This document shows positions 58,911-61,568 of a stretch of 61,568 bases of DNA, piece after piece (positions within the stretch are counted from its first letter, which is position 1; every line of letters begins with the position of its first letter). Below the pieces are notes generated by a model. That model was given only the letters and a program-made list of their open reading frames with translations, was not told the origin of the DNA and searched no databases. This DNA is from an uncultured Enterococcus sp. (GTDB lineage Bacteria; Bacillota; Bacilli; Lactobacillales; Enterococcaceae). Location: contig NZ_CAJYIS010000064.1 in NCBI RefSeq assembly GCF_913775425.1, positions 1 through 61,568 of the forward strand, in the 5' to 3' direction. A program made the position numbers and the translations under genes.

Positions 58911-60995
58911 TTATTCAGCTTTTCCGCCGTTTTTCTTAATAATTTCTTCTTGAATTGATTTCGGTACGTCTTCATAGTGGTCAAATACCATCATGAATGT
59001 TCCACGTCCTTGAGTTGAAGAACGTAGAGTTGTTGCGTATCCAAACATTTCAGATAAAGGCACGATAGCATTTACGATTTGCGCATTACCATGTGCTTCC
59101 ATACCTTCAACGCGTCCACGACGAGCAGTTACGTGTCCCATTACATCACCTAAGTAATCTTCTGGTACAGTTACAGTAACTTTCATCATTGGTTCAAGGA
59201 TAGCTGGTTGTGCTTTCTTCGCAGCCGCACGTAGCGCCATAGAAGCAGCAACACGGAAGGCTGTTTCATTCGAATCGACATCATGGTAAGAACCATCATA
59301 AAGTTTCGCTTTGATATCTACTAATGGATATCCAGCCAACACACCATTTGCCATTGAGTCTTCAAGACCTTTTTCAACAGCTGGGATGTATTCACGAGGA
59401 ACAACCCCACCGACGATCGCGTTTTCGAATTCGAAACCGCCACCCTCTTCATTAGGTGTAAATTCGATCCATACGTGACCGTATTGACCTTTACCACCTG
59501 ATTGACGTACAAATTTACCCTCTGCATTTGTCGCAGCACGGAAAGTTTCACGGTAAGATACTTGAGGAGCACCTACGTTTGCTTCCACTTTGAACTCACG
59601 ACGCATACGGTCAACTAATACATCTAAATGCAACTCACCCATACCAGCGATTACAGTTTCACCAGTTTCAACGTTTGTTTCAACGCGGAATGATGGATCT
59701 TCTTCAGCTAGTTTTTGTAGAGCAAGACCCATTTTATCTTGGTCAGCTTTTGATTTAGGTTCAACAGCTACTTCGATAACTGGATCAGGGAATTCAATCG
59801 ATTCAAGGATAACTGGTGAATTTTCAGCACACAATGTATCCCCAGTTGTTGTATCTTTCAATCCAACAGCTGCAGCGATATCTCCTGAGTATACTTTTTG
59901 GATTTCTTGACGTGTATTCGCGTGCATTTGTAGAATACGTCCAATACGTTCACGTTTGCCTTTAGAAGCATTCAATACGTAAGAACCAGATTCTAATACA
60001 CCTGAATAAACACGGAAGAATGTTAGACGACCTACGAATGGGTCAGTCATAACTTTAAATGCTAATGATGCAAATGGAGCTTCATCGTCAGCTGGACGAG
60101 TAGTTTCTTCGTCCGTTTTAGGGTCGATCCCGTTGATTGCAGGGATATCTAGAGGTGATGGTAAGTAATCGATTACCGCATCTAGTAATAATTGAACCCC
60201 TTTATTTTTGAAGGCCGTACCACACATTACAGGGTAGAATTCTACCGCTACAGTTGCTTTACGGATTCCTTCTTTTAATTCTTCGACAGTGATTTCTTCA
60301 CCTTCTAAGAATTTCATTGTTAAGTCTTCATCAGTTTCAGCAACTGCTTCAACTAATTTTTCATGCCATTCTTCAGCTAACTCACGGTATTCTTCTGGGA
60401 TTTCAGTTTCTTGAATCTCAGTACCTAAGTCATTTGTGTAGATTTCAGCTTTCATTGTCACAAGGTCAATGATTCCTGTGAAATCATCTTCCGCACCAAT
60501 TGGTAATTGGATTGGATGAGCGTTTGCTTGTAAACGGTCATGTAAAGTTGATACAGAGTATAAGAAGTCTGCACCAATTTTGTCCATTTTGTTACAGAAT
60601 ACGATACGTGGAACGCCATATTCTGTTGCTTGACGCCAAACAGTTTCTGTTTGAGGTTCTACACCTGATTGTGAGTCTAAAACAGTTACTGCGCCATCAA
60701 GTACGCGTAATGAACGTTGTACTTCGATCGTGAAATCCACGTGTCCAGGAGTGTCAATGATGTTGACACGGTTCCCTTTCCATTGAGCAGTAGTTGCCGC
60801 AGATGTAATCGTGATCCCGCGTTCTTGTTCTTGTTCCATCCAGTCCATTTGTGAAGCTCCTTCATGAGTTTCACCAATTTTGTGGATACGACCAGTGTAG
60901 TACAAGATACGTTCTGTTGTTGTTGTTTTACCAGCATCAACGTGGGCCATGATTCCGATATTACGAGTGTTTTCTAAAGAAAATTCTCTTGCCAT
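58911..60995 (-). CDS. fusA: Elongation factor G
   Basis: 694 aa translocase GTPase. G1 [10 protein letters not shown] (17-26), TSAATTAQW switch [10 protein letters not shown] (about 82-90), NKMD (about 136-139), and domain IV with [20 protein letters not shown]. Standard str operon position between rpsG and tuf. AGGAG precedes the ATG. Confidence 0.99.
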   Translation of the reverse strand: MAREFSLENTRNIGIMAHVDAGKTTTTERILYYTGRIHKIGETHEGASQMDWMEQEQERGITITSAATTAQWKGNRVNIIDTPGHVDFTIEVQRSLRVLDGAVTVLDSQSGVEPQTETVWRQATEYGVPRIVFCNKMDKIGADFLYSVSTLHDRLQANAHPIQLPIGAEDDFTGIIDLVTMKAEIYTNDLGTEIQETEIPEEYRELAEEWHEKLVEAVAETDEDLTMKFLEGEEITVEELKEGIRKATVAVEFYPVMCGTAFKNKGVQLLLDAVIDYLPSPLDIPAINGIDPKTDEETTRPADDEAPFASLAFKVMTDPFVGRLTFFRVYSGVLESGSYVLNASKGKRERIGRILQMHANTRQEIQKVYSGDIAAAVGLKDTTTGDTLCAENSPVILESIEFPDPVIEVAVEPKSKADQDKMGLALQKLAEEDPSFRVETNVETGETVIAGMGELHLDVLVDRMRREFKVEANVGAPQVSYRETFRAATNAEGKFVRQSGGKGQYGHVWIEFTPNEEGGGFEFENAIVGGVVPREYIPAVEKGLEDSMANGVLAGYPLVDIKAKLYDGSYHDVDSNETAFRVAASMALRAAAKKAQPAILEPMMKVTVTVPEDYLGDVMGHVTARRGRVEGMEAHGNAQIVNAIVPLSEMFGYATTLRSSTQGRGTFMMVFDHYEDVPKSIQEEIIKKNGGKAE

Positions 60996-61065
60996 ATTCG
61001 TTGTGTTCTCCTCTCATTACGAGTACATGGTTGTCAAATTTCTTGCAAAAAATTGCAAGTAAATC

Positions 61066-61536
61066 TTACCAACGATAGTGTGCAAACGCACGGTTAGCAT
61101 CAGCCATTTTGTGTGTGTCTTCGCGTTTTTTAACAGAAGCACCAGTGTTATTGGCAGCATCCATGATTTCTTTTGCTAGACGCTCTTCCATTGTGTGTTC
61201 TCCACGCAAACGAGCGTAGTTAACTACCCAACGAAGACCTAAAGTCGTACGACGTTCAGGGCGAACTTCAACTGGTACTTGATAGTTAGAACCCCCAACA
61301 CGACGAGCTTTTACTTCTAATACAGGCATAATGTTTTTCATTGCTTGTTCGAAAACTTCCAATGGATCATTACCTGTAGATTCTTTGATAATATCAAATG
61401 AATTGTAGATAATATTTGCAGCAACTCCGCGTTTTCCGTCAATCATTACACGGTTGATTAAGCGAGTTACTAATTTTGAGTTATAAATAGGATCTGGTAA
61501 GACATCACGTTTTGCAACAGGACCTTTACGAGGCAT
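61066..61536 (-). CDS. rpsG: 30S ribosomal protein S7
   Basis: 156 aa; [20 protein letters not shown] and [20 protein letters not shown]. It organises the 30S head and contacts E-site tRNA. GGAGGAG precedes the ATG. rpsL, its usual upstream neighbour, lies beyond the window end. Confidence 0.98.
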   Translation of the reverse strand: MPRKGPVAKRDVLPDPIYNSKLVTRLINRVMIDGKRGVAANIIYNSFDIIKESTGNDPLEVFEQAMKNIMPVLEVKARRVGGSNYQVPVEVRPERRTTLGLRWVVNYARLRGEHTMEERLAKEIMDAANNTGASVKKREDTHKMADANRAFAHYRW

Positions 61537-61568
61537 CCGTAACTCCTCCTTCCGAAAAGTGGTTTTTT

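Overview
The window looks like chromosomal core DNA of a low-GC Gram-positive coccus of the order Lactobacillales, most probably Enterococcus or a close relative. The evidence is the AT-rich codon use, strong AGGAGG ribosome sites, the lactococcal oppDFBCA gene order, a fused GshF glutathione synthetase, LrgAB/LytSR, ECF vitamin transport genes next to truA, and ribosomal proteins (L28, L18, L29) that read as enterococcal. The species call is inference. Nearly all genes are housekeeping genes. I see no phage, insertion sequence, CRISPR array, tRNA or rRNA.

Layout. 1-0.68 kb: rpsD. 0.8-7.1 kb: an accessory stretch with a DUF1054 protein, a phosphoesterase, a HesB-like protein, YueI, a cassette of four small membrane proteins (two very short), and a divergent ArsR-like regulator with an ABC exporter. 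The exporter's reading frame breaks exactly at an A AAA AAG slippery heptamer. 7.3-15.7 kb: a minus-strand operon rnc-smc-HAD phosphatase-ftsY-gshF from one strong promoter. 16-19.7 kb: lytS-lytR-lrgA-lrgB (murein hydrolase control). 19.8-25.6 kb: oligopeptide transporter oppDFBCA. 25.7-31.3 kb: asp23, fakA, recG, plsX, acpP (stress protein, fatty acid and phospholipid synthesis, recombination). 31.5-36 kb: rpmB, a YfhO-type membrane glycosyltransferase, and glnA behind a GlnR operator. 36.1-39.4 kb: truA and the ECF energizing module ecfA1-ecfA2-ecfT. 39.6-53.9 kb: the complete S10-spc-alpha ribosomal supercluster on the minus strand (rpsJ to rplQ), including infA, adk, secY, rpoA and the short genes rpmJ and rpmD. 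It ends in a structured RNA that fits the L17 downstream element. 53.9-57.5 kb: a vitamin B6 salvage island (S component, pdxK, divergent MocR regulator, nitroreductase). 57.6-61.5 kb: the str operon end (rpsG, fusA, tuf).

Working together: the ECF module probably energizes S components such as the one at 53.9 kb. The ribosomal and str operons supply translation. Opp brings in peptides, and glnA assimilates ammonium under GlnR control. LytSR drives lrgAB.

The least expected signals are (i) the slippery heptamer that would restore the H-loop of the ABC ATPase, (ii) a family of five related intergenic hairpin repeats with a shared tail, (iii) the nested four-ORF membrane cassette, and (iv) a long composite operator in front of the ArsR-ABC operon.
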